From positions 2,170,001 to 2,234,000 of the forward strand of contig PZJY01000006.1 of NCBI GenBank assembly GCA_031472005.1: a DNA stretch of 64,000 nucleotides, written 5' to 3'. Positions 1 to 10,985 of this stretch are shown here, piece after piece. Positions within the stretch are counted from its first letter, which is position 1; each line of letters starts with the position of its first letter. The translations under genes and the position numbers were made by a program. The notes under the pieces are model-generated. The model ran no database searches and was not told the origin of the DNA. It worked only from the letters and a program-made list of their open reading frames with translations. Origin of the DNA: Tetracladium setigerum (lineage: Eukaryota; Ascomycota; Leotiomycetes; Helotiales).

Positions 1-2586
1 GATGGATACCGGGGCGTGATCGACGATCTGACCATTGCTAACAAGAAGTTGAAGGAGGAAAACAAGAGACTGCGCAAGGCCTACGATCCGCACCTCGCGA
101 AAGACCGGCTGTTCGAGGTCACTATACACAAATTGTCCGCTGGGAACAGGAGGCTGTTGGAAAATAAACTCCGAGAATTCGCCGCAACTCTAGACGAGAG
201 CACATCCGGCAGTTCGATTCAAGATTCTACTACCAGTGCTCCAACCAAGCTCAAGAAATCCATCAGCTCGGACTCCAGCTCACATCCTGTAGATTCAGCA
301 TATTCCTCCATGACACATTCTGATTCAACGACTACCTTGCCCCATGATGTAAAAGACGAGCCTACGCAGGGAAGCGCACAGAAAATCCAGAACTATCTGC
401 AGAATATCCCAGTGGGACATTTACCTAAGCAATTCGCCGCCATGACTGTCCGTCAGAAACAGAAGCTTGTCGTGCAACGTTTAGAACAATTGTTCACTGG
501 AAAATTAAGTGCACCAATTGACGCGGATAGCCAACCCTACCAGCAAGAACAGGTTTCTCAGTCAGCCAGACCATCCGAGAAGGGGATGTTGTCTGGTGGA
601 GGCGTGAGGGAAGCGCATATGTTGCTCAACCCGATTGAGATCGACTCGAGACCAATGAATTCGAAGAGCCCGTGCAACAGCGAAATTCGAATCTCGAAGG
701 GTTCAACTGGATCCCCTAGTAGTCTTCCGCTTGACAATTCAGGACAAAGACCTACCCGACCGCTTGATCTCGATCCGGATCGGGCCCAAATTCCTTCAGA
801 AAATGTGGACTATCTTCGCCACCTTGGCTTGTCAACAACGCAACTTACCAGTGAAGATAGTTCAGATGCGGAGCCTGATGCTCAGGGATGGATATATCTC
901 AACCTCCTCATCAACATGGCGCAACTACACATAATCAATGTTACTCCCGATTTCGTTCGACAGGCTGTCCAAGATGTGAGCGACAAATTCCAGATTTCAG
1001 AAGATGGTCACAAGTTGCGGTGGAGAGGAGGATCGAAAGGCACGCAACTCAGTAGTGATAGCGGTAGGAATAGCGGACCTGATCAATCGCCAAACGAAAG
1101 TGACAGTGTCGGTACTGATGGTGGAAAGCGAAGGAAGGTCAACCTCGGTCGTTTTGCTCCCATTCCTGCCAAGGTCCAGCGCTCATATCCTTCGCAAGGT
1201 CCACTGCGCGGGAGAGGGGATATTTACTACAGGCCACTTTTCAATCATCAAAATTCATTTTCTGATAGTTCACAAGTTTCAACCAGCTCGGCATCAAAGA
1301 ATGAGTATGACGCTCTCGGATACAAACCAGGTCACTGGAGAAATCAACGTTCATGGAGCGCCATCTCTCAATCAGATTCGCAACGCAAGAAGCGCCGAGA
1401 CGATGGCACAATGGTTTTCTACAGCAATGCCCGTTTTTGTACGGACCTCTCTGGTGACCGGGATGTTCCCCTTCCAATTCATGTGTCTGGGGCCGGAGAG
1501 GATGGTTTCAGCAACCATACACACAATGCGTTGGGCTGTGAAGCACCCCAAAATCGGCCTCCCTTCTCAAGAACTGAATCGGGATCACTTCTTGCTCACA
1601 GGCCATTCAAGAGACCAGTTTATGTCGAAACGGATGATACTCCACCCAGTTCGCCAGACCTTCTCGTTTATAACATGGAGGATAGCAATCTCAGATCCGA
1701 CAAATTTTCCAATCCCCCCTACCAAGCTTTTGAAGTGTGCGGAAATTCTGGCATAAGACCAGAAGACCACTTCGCAGTCCACGTCGATACCCGACGAACG
1801 AGAACAAGTACTCCTCACACCAAACTCTCTAAATTCTCTGCCCCACGATCTGGAATGAAGAAGTTCCATCATCACATCACCACTTCAGCACTAGACTCCT
1901 TTGCAAACCTCAGTTCCCACGATATAATAACGGAGAAACTGGCATCCTTGACCACGCTCACCTCGCCCCAAACAACGCGAAGGTCCCAACCATCAACTGA
2001 ACTCCCGGTACAAGTTGAATATCTCTCCCAGACCTTTACCAAACTGGATCCCTCACCTCTCCCGAAACCTATCGGGTACTACGGAGCCTCAACCACCAAC
2101 TCAGACGACTACTCAGAGTACAGCGAATCGTCGTCACAATACGCCTCCCAAGCCGCGCCAGATGCATTGCGAAGATCGACCACTGATCCGAAGTCTTTGC
2201 ACTGGACGAACGCTGTGAGCAGATCGATGGAGATGATGGACATTGAAAGGGCAGGAGATGTGCCCGTACTTGCCGGCGATTTGCAAGGTGATCAGATGGA
2301 GCTTTCAGGTTCAGCAGAAGACGATGGCGCACAGGGAGACGCCGAAGACGAGGATGAAGAAGAAGACGAAGATGAAGATGAGGAAGAAGACGAGGATGAT
2401 GACGACGCAAGCATCGACATGCTTGCCCACCTCCGCGCCACAGACCCCGAAGGCGTCGCAATGCGCGAAGCCGAATTCGAAGCTGCCATTTCCTCCTCCC
2501 ACAACCAATTTATACCCCAAAGAAGTATCGTTGCTACTGCTGCTTCGACTTCCGATAGCGACAGCGACGAATCATCGATATATTGA
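1..2586 (+). CDS. frq: FREQUENCY (FRQ) circadian clock protein, 5' partial
   Basis: The frame is open from base 1, so the N-terminus lies left of the window; about 861 residues are present. The first visible residues are a charged coiled coil (IDDLTIANKKLKEENKRL), as in the FRQ dimerisation region. Further along are the FRQ-typical segment DLDPDRAQIPSENVDYLRHLGL, a conserved block GWIYLNLLINMAQLHIINV ending in RWRGG, a basic nuclear-localisation-like KRRKVNLGRF, the QGPLRGRGDIYYRPLF block, and a very acidic stretch near the C-terminus. In the family, FRQ is the negative element of the fungal clock; it binds FRH and casein kinase 1 and represses the White Collar complex. The C-terminal half is rich in Ser/Thr/Asp, fitting progressive phosphorylation. 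It runs convergently towards smc4. No intron is needed in the visible part. The family call is firm; clock function is inferred. Confidence 0.95.
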   Translation, partial: DGYRGVIDDLTIANKKLKEENKRLRKAYDPHLAKDRLFEVTIHKLSAGNRRLLENKLREFAATLDESTSGSSIQDSTTSAPTKLKKSISSDSSSHPVDSAYSSMTHSDSTTTLPHDVKDEPTQGSAQKIQNYLQNIPVGHLPKQFAAMTVRQKQKLVVQRLEQLFTGKLSAPIDADSQPYQQEQVSQSARPSEKGMLSGGGVREAHMLLNPIEIDSRPMNSKSPCNSEIRISKGSTGSPSSLPLDNSGQRPTRPLDLDPDRAQIPSENVDYLRHLGLSTTQLTSEDSSDAEPDAQGWIYLNLLINMAQLHIINVTPDFVRQAVQDVSDKFQISEDGHKLRWRGGSKGTQLSSDSGRNSGPDQSPNESDSVGTDGGKRRKVNLGRFAPIPAKVQRSYPSQGPLRGRGDIYYRPLFNHQNSFSDSSQVSTSSASKNEYDALGYKPGHWRNQRSWSAISQSDSQRKKRRDDGTMVFYSNARFCTDLSGDRDVPLPIHVSGAGEDGFSNHTHNALGCEAPQNRPPFSRTESGSLLAHRPFKRPVYVETDDTPPSSPDLLVYNMEDSNLRSDKFSNPPYQAFEVCGNSGIRPEDHFAVHVDTRRTRTSTPHTKLSKFSAPRSGMKKFHHHITTSALDSFANLSSHDIITEKLASLTTLTSPQTTRRSQPSTELPVQVEYLSQTFTKLDPSPLPKPIGYYGASTTNSDDYSEYSESSSQYASQAAPDALRRSTTDPKSLHWTNAVSRSMEMMDIERAGDVPVLAGDLQGDQMELSGSAEDDGAQGDAEDEDEEEDEDEDEEEDEDDDDASIDMLAHLRATDPEGVAMREAEFEAAISSSHNQFIPQRSIVATAASTSDSDSDESSIY

Positions 2587-3550
2587 TGATTTGAGACAAA
2601 CCTTCAAATAGCATTTTGATTTTTAGCGTGTGCACAGTTTCCCTATTTTATTGTGTCCCTACCTTCGAGTTTAGCGTGCATAGGTATACCTTCAATGGAT
2701 AGGATTATTCGTCATTGTTTTCACTTGGTCTTGCCCCCCTCCTTTTTTTTTTGAGCGGTTTGTTGGTTCATAACGGCATTCAAAATGAGTGTTTATTGGC
2801 GTTTTGAGGAGAAGAAGAAGAAAAAGCATCTACATACTCCGAATGTATTAAATCTCATCTGGACAAAGTTAGTTTGGGGTAGAGATTGAAAGAGGATAAA
2901 ATACGATAAATACCCAGCAAAATCCCTTCACCGAGGCAAAGGTGGAGGAAGTAGATGCTTTTGCAGAACGAGAGAAGGGGCGTGATGCATGATAAGTACT
3001 GTGTCAAGCTCGTATGAATTGAGATTTTTTATATTCTTGGAGAAGAGCGGAAGTAGATGAGAGACGAGAGATACCTATGGGGAGAGTAACTGTCAATACC
3101 TACCTAACTAGGTAGTGATAGGTAAAATGCATGGCGGCTTTCGACCATTCACTTAAATTTTTGGATCTCATATTCGTGAGAATGCTCACTTACTCACTCG
3201 CTCACGCCATACTACGTATACTTCAGTGAGGTCTGTGTGAATTCGTGGAAACATCTCAATATGATCTTGTTCAGTCTCTCGATCAGATCCAAAATAAATA
3301 AATAAAAAACCAGGAAAAAAGGGGGTCATTAATATTCGTCAGTCGCATACACGCTTAAAACAACAACCCGAACAGGACAACACAGAAACCAAACAAAAAC
3401 TAGAACCAATCAGCCAACCAACCACCCACCCCAATCAATGCCAGCCCACACAACTAAAACTCCAAATATTTGACATGTTCTTTAACCGTACCCAGCTCTA
3501 CCTTCCCCCACCATACCATACCCTACCCTACCCTGCACCTGCCGTCCCAA
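2587..3550. other. Convergent intergenic region between frq and smc4
   Basis: About 960 bases holding the 3' ends of both genes. It has A/T runs, a (GAA)n-like patch near 2810 and CA-rich sequence near 3360-3480, but no convincing coding frame. In Neurospora an antisense transcript starts downstream of frq; nothing in the sequence alone shows whether this region has such a promoter. Confidence 0.6.
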
Positions 3551-6500
3551 TCACCCAGCAGCAGTAGCAGTAGCACTATCACCTCCATTGATATAATCTC
3601 TATTCTCAATCGTCACACTCTTCGTCATGTGATTGACCTTGTACACACCCACCAATCGCGAAGCAAGCTCGAACATGTTGTTTCGCAGGGAGATGACGAT
3701 GAATTGCGCGTTCTTCGTTCTTTCTTTGATATAGCTTGCAACGATCGAAACCTTTATTATTTTTAACTCCTGTTAGTAAAAGAAGACTTCCTGTAATTAT
3801 CCTATAGAAAGATACTTTGGGGTGGGGTGGATGGATAGATGGTGGGGGGAAGGGGGGGCTTACATTTCTGAAATCCAAAGCGGCATCAATCTCATCCATC
3901 ACATACAGCGGAGTAGGCTTGTAATGATGCAATGCAAAGACCAGAGCCAGACTGCTCAACGTTTTCTCACCACCAGATAAGTTCGATATATTCTTCCATG
4001 ACTTCTTAGGTGGCATGACGCTGAAGAGGATACCTTCCGAGAAGGGATCCAACGAGTCGACTAATTCCAGCTCGGCGTTTCCACCCATCGTGATCATCTG
4101 GTACATCTCCTTCAGACGGAGAGAGATGGTGCTGAAGCCTTCCATGAAGCCCTCGAGACGCAGACGGCGAAGATCGTCGCACCTCTTCTTCGCGGTATCG
4201 CGTTGGGTGACGGCACTTTGAAGATCTGCATTTCTGGCTGCGTGCTCCTCAACTCGTCGTCGGTACTCTGCGAGAACACCAAGTTCAACATTGACATTCT
4301 GGGTCTTCTCTTCCAGAGCTGCAATCTCGCCCTTGAGTCCTTCCTTACTCATATCCGCGATCTCATCCTTGGTGAAAGTGGGTATTTCTTCTGGCACGAC
4401 CTCCTCGCCTAGATCGCTGATGCTCTGGAGAGAGAGCTTGCCGAATTTTTCATGCCAGTATTTCAGACGCTTCTGGTTCTCGCCAAGGGCTTTCTGGTTC
4501 TCTTCGAGCTTGTTGCGCATCTCAATCTCAATGGCACGAGTTTCGTTCAACTCGGTGGTCTTCTCGTCTAGTTCAGACTTGAGTGCCGCGAGTTCCTTCT
4601 TTTTTGCTTTCAGAGCGTCTTGGGCCTCATCGACCTTTGCTTGATATCCCTCGGCGTTTGAGCTCTGGTTTTGAATATCTTCTTCCAACTTTTCAAGGTC
4701 TGCAACAGCGACTTGCAACTCTTTGGTGGCTTTGACATGGTCCTTTTCAAGCTTGATCTTTTGCTTTTCCGATTTAGCTCGTGTAACCTCGGCATTGGAG
4801 ACGACCTCATTCTGGTTGCTTATTTCCTCCTTCAGAGCGTCAACCTTGGCCTTTTGAGTTCGCAGCTTTTCACCTCCAACTGCCATAATCTTGTCCTGGA
4901 GTGCCTTGATCTCTTGCTCGACACTCAAAGTCTCACCGCGCAGCTTCTCAATTTCCTTGGTAAGCTTTGCGATTTCCTTCTCGAGTAGAGCTACTCGAGA
5001 GTCGTCTGTTTTGGAAGGCTGGTGTTCTTTGCTGAGTTCCTTAATCCGTCGTTGGGTGTCGGCTAGGTTCCTTGCAGAGCTCTCAACTTCAAGACCGATC
5101 TTTTGCATCTTGGTATCAAGGCGGGGTATTTGATCGTTGAGGTCTCTCAACGCAGTGTCAAGCTCCTGTTGACGGATTTGAAACTTCTGGAACTCTTGCT
5201 CAACCGCGTCCCGGTCAACTTCCAACTTTGCAACTTGCTCCTTCGATGTATCTGCAACCAGTTTTGAAGACATGAGTCCTTTCTTGACTGTGTTTCCACC
5301 ACCAGACATGGTACCGGATTTGTCGATCAATTGCCCATCGAGAGTAACAACCCGCCATCGTTTGGCACCATAAGCAATTCGATTGGCTTGCTCCAAGTCT
5401 TTGGCGACAAGAGTATTTTGCAGGGAATGATAAAATGCTGGCTTAAACTTCTCATCCTTAGCCTTGATGAGGTCGAAGAGACGAGGCACGTTTTCTGGAG
5501 TGTCGATAACAGCCATATCACGATTTCCGAGCTTGTCCAGACACATGAAGTTACCTCTCCCAAGGTTGGTCTTTCGTAGGTATTCGATACACTGCTGTCC
5601 ACCTTCGACTGTGTCCGTGACAAAGTTGTCGAGAGCTCCGCAGGCTGTTGAAATGGCCACATCATACTTTTGCTCGATGGTACCCAAGTTGCCCAGTCGT
5701 CCATGGAATCCTTCGATTCGGCCAGATTCCTTCAGTCGCATGAGACCAGTGAGCACATTTCCTTGGGTTTGAGTGTTGGATAAGCTGGCTCGTGCCTCAT
5801 CGGCCTTTTGACGAGCACCAGATAGTTTTGAACGGAACTCGGGTTCTTTTTGTGATAGCTGATCCAATTCTGCCTGGACCTTGCTGGCTTCCTTCTCAAG
5901 TTTTGATCTTTCCTTCTTACATGCTTCGAGCTCTACAAGCTTGCTCTCACGACTTCCGGATATAGATACCAACTTGGCCTCGGCTTCTTCCAGTGCGACT
6001 GCGCCCGCATTGGCCTTTTCATGAAGGATGGCAAGCTCACTCTCTGCAACAGCAATCGCAGACAGCTTTTGGTTAATCTTTTCATTCCACGGCTCGAGTG
6101 ACTTTTGCTTGCTTGCAATTTGATTGGAAAATTCTTGTGTCTTGCCCTGAAGGCTCTCGCGGATTTTGATCAACTCCTTCTCTTCAGCCGTCATTCGTTT
6201 CTCCATGGCGGCAATTTCCTGACTGGCTTGCTCAATCTCGCAGTGCAATTCTCGATGGTAGACGTGGCATCTTCGGCGCTCGTCTCGGAAGAAGCAATTG
6301 CCTTCTCCAATTTCTTCTGCTTTCCAGATAAGAACTTCCGTTTTTCTTCAAATTTGACATTCTCCTGATCAAATTTGGCCATTTCTTTTATGATCGCCTG
6401 GGCTTCCTTGTCGATAGCATCGTACTCCTTTTGGCCTCTCTTGTACTGTTTATCAAGTTGCTTGATTCCATCCTCATTCCCTTGATGTTTCTCCAGCTCC

Positions 6501-7987
6501 GCGTCCAGCTGTGCCTGCATTTGAGCAATGGCTTCCTCAGTGACGGAAACATTATCACCACACTCGCTGATGTAGAGCTGGTACAATGCCGCTTGTTTCA
6601 TGGCCAGCTCGTTCTCATCCTTAATATACGCGAGAGCTTTGTTTTTCTTGTCTTCCAAAGAATTCCTCTCTTTCTCAACATGCTGGACACGACCGCTCTT
6701 CTCAACACAGACTTCATTAAGAGTTTCAACTTCGGCGGCTGATTCTTCAATCGGTGTCTTGTATTTTGAAGTTCCAATAATGTCCTCTAAGTACTCAAGA
6801 AGGCCATCATCGTGCTCGCCTGAAGCTTTGGGTTTCATCTGAGCGATCGACTCGACCTCTCCTTGAAGGATCAAGAACCGCTTATGGTCCAAATCAACAC
6901 CTCTGTCTTTGAGAAGAGTTGTAACATTCGTGAAATTGGACTCTTTGCCGTTCATGTAGTACTTGCTAGAATTGTTTTTGAAAGCTCGGCGCGAGATGAC
7001 CAGGTCGGAGTTTGGAATAATAGTGGGTGTGCCGTTTGGCTATGAAACAATCAGTAATTGGCACAGCTATTCTCCGAAGGTTCTTACCTGATCCATGACT
7101 TCTTGAAAATGGACTGCAACCTCACAATGGTCTAGGTTTGGATGGGCCGCAGAATTGTGAATTAAAGCCGAGATTTTTCCTTGTCTCATCTTACTTGCTC
7201 GGAAACCGAAAACAAACAGAAGGGAATCAATAACATTCGATTTTCCAGAACCATTGGGTCCTACAACGGATGAAAACGAGGCATGGAAAGGTCCAACTTC
7301 TTGTCTTCCAGCATAACTCTTGAAATTTGTAAGAATCAAATATGTAATGACAGTTCGTGCTTTTGGGCCTGTATCCTCCACCACAGGCGCTGCCATCGAC
7401 CTGGACTTCAGGACAATATCCATAGGTTTTTCAAGAACTGTGTCCATGGCCTTGATTGGCTTAATTGCTGACGCTTGGCTGTCTGCCGTACGTGGTCGCT
7501 CATTGAGAGACTCTGTGATATCTCCCAGAGGGGTATGGAGTTCGGAGGGCTCTGGAGACTGCGAAGGCTGTGGGGTTGGAAGAGGTGGAGGGAGCTCCGG
7601 AGTCGCGGATTTTCGTGGTCTGCGAACCAGAGATGGTGCGCTCTTCATCTTGCGAGGAGATGCTTTCTTCGTTGGGGATTCGGGTTCGATCATTGTGCTC
7701 TCCTCCCCAGGTTCGAGAATTTCAGAAGGCTCTATATCTCCAGTAGGAAGACTCTTCTTTCCACGCCCGGTCGTTCGTGGTGTAGGCGCTACAGAAGTCG
7801 TTGTCTTCCTCCTTCCTGCTGGTGCTTTTCGTGGGCTGCGTTTGGGCGCTGGCGCCGGGGTGAAGTCCTCTTCTTCATCTAAGTCCATCTTGGAGGCCAT
7901 CATTTCTTCTTCCTCTTCATCTGACTCTACCACCAGCTTCTTGCGGGTAGCAGCCCTCCTCGAGGGCCGGACTGGAGACTCGGACAT
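3551..7987 (-). CDS. smc4: Condensin subunit SMC4 (Cut3-like), one apparent frameshift
   Basis: SMC4 pairs with SMC2 as the ATPase core of condensin and compacts mitotic chromosomes. Exons on the minus strand are 7987-7088, 7039-3864 and 3751-3551, with introns of 48 and 112 bp that have GTAAG-type donors. The N-terminus (about 200 residues) is acidic and Ser/Pro-rich. The head then starts with YLILTNFKSYAG and Walker A GPNGSGKSN. Coiled coil flanks a hinge containing GRLGNLGTIEQKYD and GTMSGGG. The C-terminal head has the signature LSGGEKTLSSLAL and Walker B YVMDEIDAALDFRN. The reading frame slips by one missing base near 6239-6242 (…IENCTA / EIEQASQE…); restoring one base gives 1,425 codons, a normal SMC4 length, so I read this as a sequence error rather than a dead gene. 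It is divergent from the ELYS-like gene, and two ACGCGT boxes lie in the shared promoter. Confidence 0.95.
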
Positions 7988-8026
7988 TATGGGTGGAGAA
8001 TTGTAGAAAGGAAATGCGCTTATAAG

Positions 8027-8032
8027 ACGCGT
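8027..8032. promoter_or_regulatory. ACGCGT (MCB-like) box 1
   Basis: Perfect ACGCGT 40 bases upstream of the smc4 ATG, in the 252-bp divergent promoter shared with the ELYS-like gene. ACGCGT is the core site of the MBF (Mbp1/Swi6) G1/S factor in fungi. Its role here is inferred. Confidence 0.5.
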
Positions 8033-8108
8033 TGATTTTGTCGGAGTAATTGGCTGAAGTTATCCTAAAGGTATACAAAAAAGTCGTAAAGTCGTTAAAG
8101 GACAATGC

Positions 8109-8114
8109 ACGCGT
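8109..8114. promoter_or_regulatory. ACGCGT (MCB-like) box 2
   Basis: Second perfect ACGCGT in the same divergent promoter, 76 bases from the first. Paired boxes are typical of MBF-controlled promoters in yeasts; regulation here is inferred. Confidence 0.5.
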
Positions 8115-8239
8115 TTGGAAGTTGTCGATTTGTCTGGTTGTTGATTGTTGGAGATGTGGGTTTTTGTTTGTTGACATTGGAAAAGGCATGTAAATATGCC
8201 AAGCCTTTTCGATAACGATAAGCTGCCCAGCTCCCCAAC

Positions 8240-9351
8240 ATGCAAAACATCTTGAACATCAACATCTCCAAACTTCATCAGCAAAACACGACAGCTCAAG
8301 GCGTGAAGATGTTCAACTACCTAGACTTCGACGATGTCTTTGACTTCGATCCAGACTACAGCTATCATCAAGATTCTGTCTACGCGATCGAGACAAATCG
8401 GAAAGAACTGGAGGGTCTCTTCATCGACAAAGTATTAAAGATTCTTGGAATCAAACGTCGTAGGTCACTCTTCCTTCTATGGGATCTAATCGTATGCTAA
8501 AAATCAATAGCCCTGAAACACTATCCTCCAAGAACTAATAACGCTCTGAGAGACCTTCACAAACTTATTAGCGACAACCCTGCCGTGGACCATCACAAAA
8601 TTTCCATCCTCTACTACCTTCTTCTAGACATCGACTACCCAACTGGCAGGAGAGACCATTCGACAGCATTTGAGGAGAAGGCTTTCTTGCCCCAAAAATA
8701 TGTAATCTACATGAAGGGATTGTGGCATTTGGACAATCGGGAATATGAGGTTCATGGCCTAACTCCAGAACTCTATATCGCACAATGTTAACAGATGTAC
8801 AGGAAGCACTACAATATCTCACCCATCCGTCTCTTGTTCCAGACTTTGCCGATGAAGTTCTCGAAGTTCTTGTTCGAAAAAACAAAGACCCCGCACTCGC
8901 GCTTGCGTACTACTACAGTGTCCAACCAACCCTTAAAACCGCAGCATCCATTGAATGTCTCTTCACCTCGATAGCTAAAACCAGCGTTACCGAAGCATTC
9001 TTCTTCGCTAGAGGACAATCCATATATGCTCACCGCCACATGTTCGAGTTGCTTGTGTCGAACGTACTTCATAATTCTTCTCAGGCGCAGATAGCCGATC
9101 GTTCAACGGAACTGGTGAAATTGCCTTTCAGTGCCGAGGAAGAGGAGTGGTTCAATGATTACTTGACAAGAGGCGACGGCGCGCGATTCAAGAAAGCAAA
9201 AGATACGGTTCTGATGAGGAAGATTGGAACGGGCAAATTTGTCGAAGGTTTGGACATGAAGGGCATACAAGGGAAGAATATTGGAGGTCTAGATTGGAAC
9301 GTTCTCCTCTCTGGAGTTGAAGATGGAATGGGATCAAGGGCAGATGTATAG
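8240..9351 (+). CDS. ELYS-like nuclear pore complex assembly protein
   Basis: Exons 8240-8459, 8511-8749 and 8803-9351; the introns are 51 and 53 bp, the first with a GCTAA branch point. The joined product is 335 residues; a second in-frame ATG at 8309 (MFNYLDFDDVFDFD) would give 312 and may be the true start. The central block, KYVIYMKGLWHLDNREYE continuing into EALQYLTHPSLVPDF across the second intron, matches the fungal ELYS-like domain (Pfam 'nuclear pore complex assembly'), as does NKDPALALAYYYSVQPTLK. Short fungal ELYS proteins associate with the Nup107-160 outer ring at the nuclear envelope. The protein is alpha-helical, with no signal peptide or membrane segment. The second donor (GTTCAT) is weak, but it keeps the frame and the conserved junction. 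The family call rests on recalled similarity. Confidence 0.8.
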
Positions 9352-9498
9352 AAGTTTTGTTGTTTTGAGATATCCCGGGGCGTAGATGGAGTTTGTGGGG
9401 TTCGGGAACAAGCTGATAACTTGCAGAAACCTCGTCGTCCTTCTGCACAATCTTCAATATGCTACGACGATTCTAATGCGTCGAAGGTCCTCCAGACA

Positions 9499-9975
9499 TT
9501 AGGGTTTTTTCTTCTTCTTCAGAGGGCTAGTGCTCTGTGCTTTACGCCACCAGATCTTCTTTTCACGCTGCTCCTTTCGTGACACATTGGGCTGGTGCTC
9601 CACTATAGTGGTTTTACTTTGTGCACTATTTCGCGTTGAAGTATGGATTTGGTCTTTTCTAATTGAAATGAATTTTCCCTGGTTATTTTCTTTCTTTAGA
9701 GTTGCGGAGCGTTTGTTTACAAGCATGGGACATACTCATGTTGGTTAGGAATTTAATGTGGCGTCTTGAGATTTAGAGGCATATCGAAACTTTTGTCGAA
9801 TTCCATTCTCCAGAGAAGGTGTGGGAGCGCGTTGTTCCACAATCAAAGAGGACACCTCTTGTCCACGTTGAGCCTCATTCTTGTTCCATCCTTTTGCTTC
9901 AGTACTTCCGCGAGCCTTTGAAAGTAGTAAAAATCTGTTTTTTGGTGCCTGCAAGGCTGTCTTCGTGTCACTGGC
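9499..9975 (-). CDS. Small basic protein, unrecognised, N-terminus unresolved
   Basis: I do not recognise this protein. Two minus-strand open stretches in the same frame (about 9975-9745 and 9726-9499) both look coding. The first ends SLENGIRQKFRYASKSQD and the second ends in a very basic tail, KEQREKKIWWRKAQ followed by KKKKKP. They join if one A is missing in the run at 9752-9754 (restoring TTA AAA TTC CTA ACC AAC ATG), followed by a 42-bp intron with a perfect GTATGT donor ending in CTAAAG. That reconstruction uses the same single-base-loss pattern seen in firm genes nearby. No start codon is visible in frame; a further 5' exon ending at an AG near 9955-9975 is likely. The composition suggests a nucleic-acid- or ribosome-associated protein, but that is a guess. 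Confidence 0.35.
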
Positions 9976-10435
9976 ACCTATGAGTCTTATGCTTCAGCTA
10001 GGCTACCAAAATCCGAAACAGACGATTAGCTTCACAGGCGTCTCATAGGAAGAACTACCCAGGAGCTTTTGTGTTTTGAATGAGCGGCTTAGCTTGTTCC
10101 TAGCCTCACGGATTGATTGTTAACCTTGATTGGATTAAGCTATAGCCGCGCGAGAACGTGGTTGGCGTTGTGTGAACGGAACAGTCAATTTCGGTGAGGG
10201 AGCAGGAAAAAGTATTCGGAATGCCTGAACGTCACCTAAATTACATTTGGATTCTCTCATTTGTTAATCAACATGACCGTTGTTAATAACTACCGGGACT
10301 AGGTCTATCTTCAATCCCTACATGGAAAATTCTCAAACTCATTTCGCTATTCACCCAACTTTATCAAGTAAGTTGCCCGCAACAACCCAACGCGATTTCG
10401 TCTCATTTCAACATCGATAGAGTACAGTCTGAGCG

Positions 10436-10985
10436 ATGTGCCCTAATCCTTTCTTCGCTATTCTCATCTTTTCCTTCTACCTATTTCCAGCCCGCTGCGA
10501 CACAAACATAGTGACCCGTATCTCAAGCGATTGCTTCAATAGATGTGGTGCTGAGAGTTTGAAGTTTGAGACGAGTGCATTAGATGGCTATTGCACTGAG
10601 AACGAAACTTCAACGGGGGGTCCCGATGCTACTGTCACGGAGTCGGTGGAGTCAACGCGCACGGCTTTCTCGACCACGACTGCGGTGTCGGGGAGTGAAG
10701 GGGGAATTACGGGGGTGAGGTCGCCGACTTCTAGCCCCACTGCGGATATAGACTCGGCAGGTGGAGGGACAAAGAAAGAGCCAGTGTTGACTTTTGCGGA
10801 GCGGCTCACTGTTGGCATAACGCTAGGTGTTGGCCTTCCTGCCGTCATATTTCGCAGCTTTTGGTTGCTGGTTTCAATGTCAAGGAAGGAGGAAAAAGGA
10901 TGTGGGTGAAGGCGAAGGAGAAGAAGCCGGGGTGCAGTTGAATCCCACGGGCAATGGTGAACCACCCACGAATGCTCCATCTTAG
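10436..10985 (+). CDS. Small signal-peptide / single-pass membrane protein, unrecognised
   Basis: It starts MCPNPFFAILIFSFYLFPARC, a good signal peptide. A Cys-containing luminal part follows (CFNRCGAESLKF, GYCTENETS), then a Ser/Thr/Gly-rich spacer likely to be O-glycosylated, and a hydrophobic segment VGITLGVGLPAVIF. In the raw frame it stops at 10909 (157 residues) inside an oddly basic, Trp-containing tail. If one T is removed from the run at 10850-10852 the frame continues as IFAAFGCWFQC, then a basic stop-transfer GRRKKD and an acidic tail ending NAPS at 10985 (about 182 residues). That is a much more natural membrane protein, so I favour the longer form. Small proteins of this layout are common at fungal cell surfaces; function is unknown. 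Confidence 0.55.

Noticed and set aside
1004..2611. Several overlapping frames within frq, including a poly-Ser frame on the minus strand
   Set aside because: They are shadows of the FRQ frame; the poly-Ser and Phe/Val-rich ones are complements of the acidic GA-rich codons.
7320..8006. A 228-residue plus-strand open frame opposite the SMC4 N-terminus
   Set aside because: It is Ser/Gly/Arg-rich, has no homology that I can see, and is the complement of the acidic, low-complexity SMC4 N-terminus.
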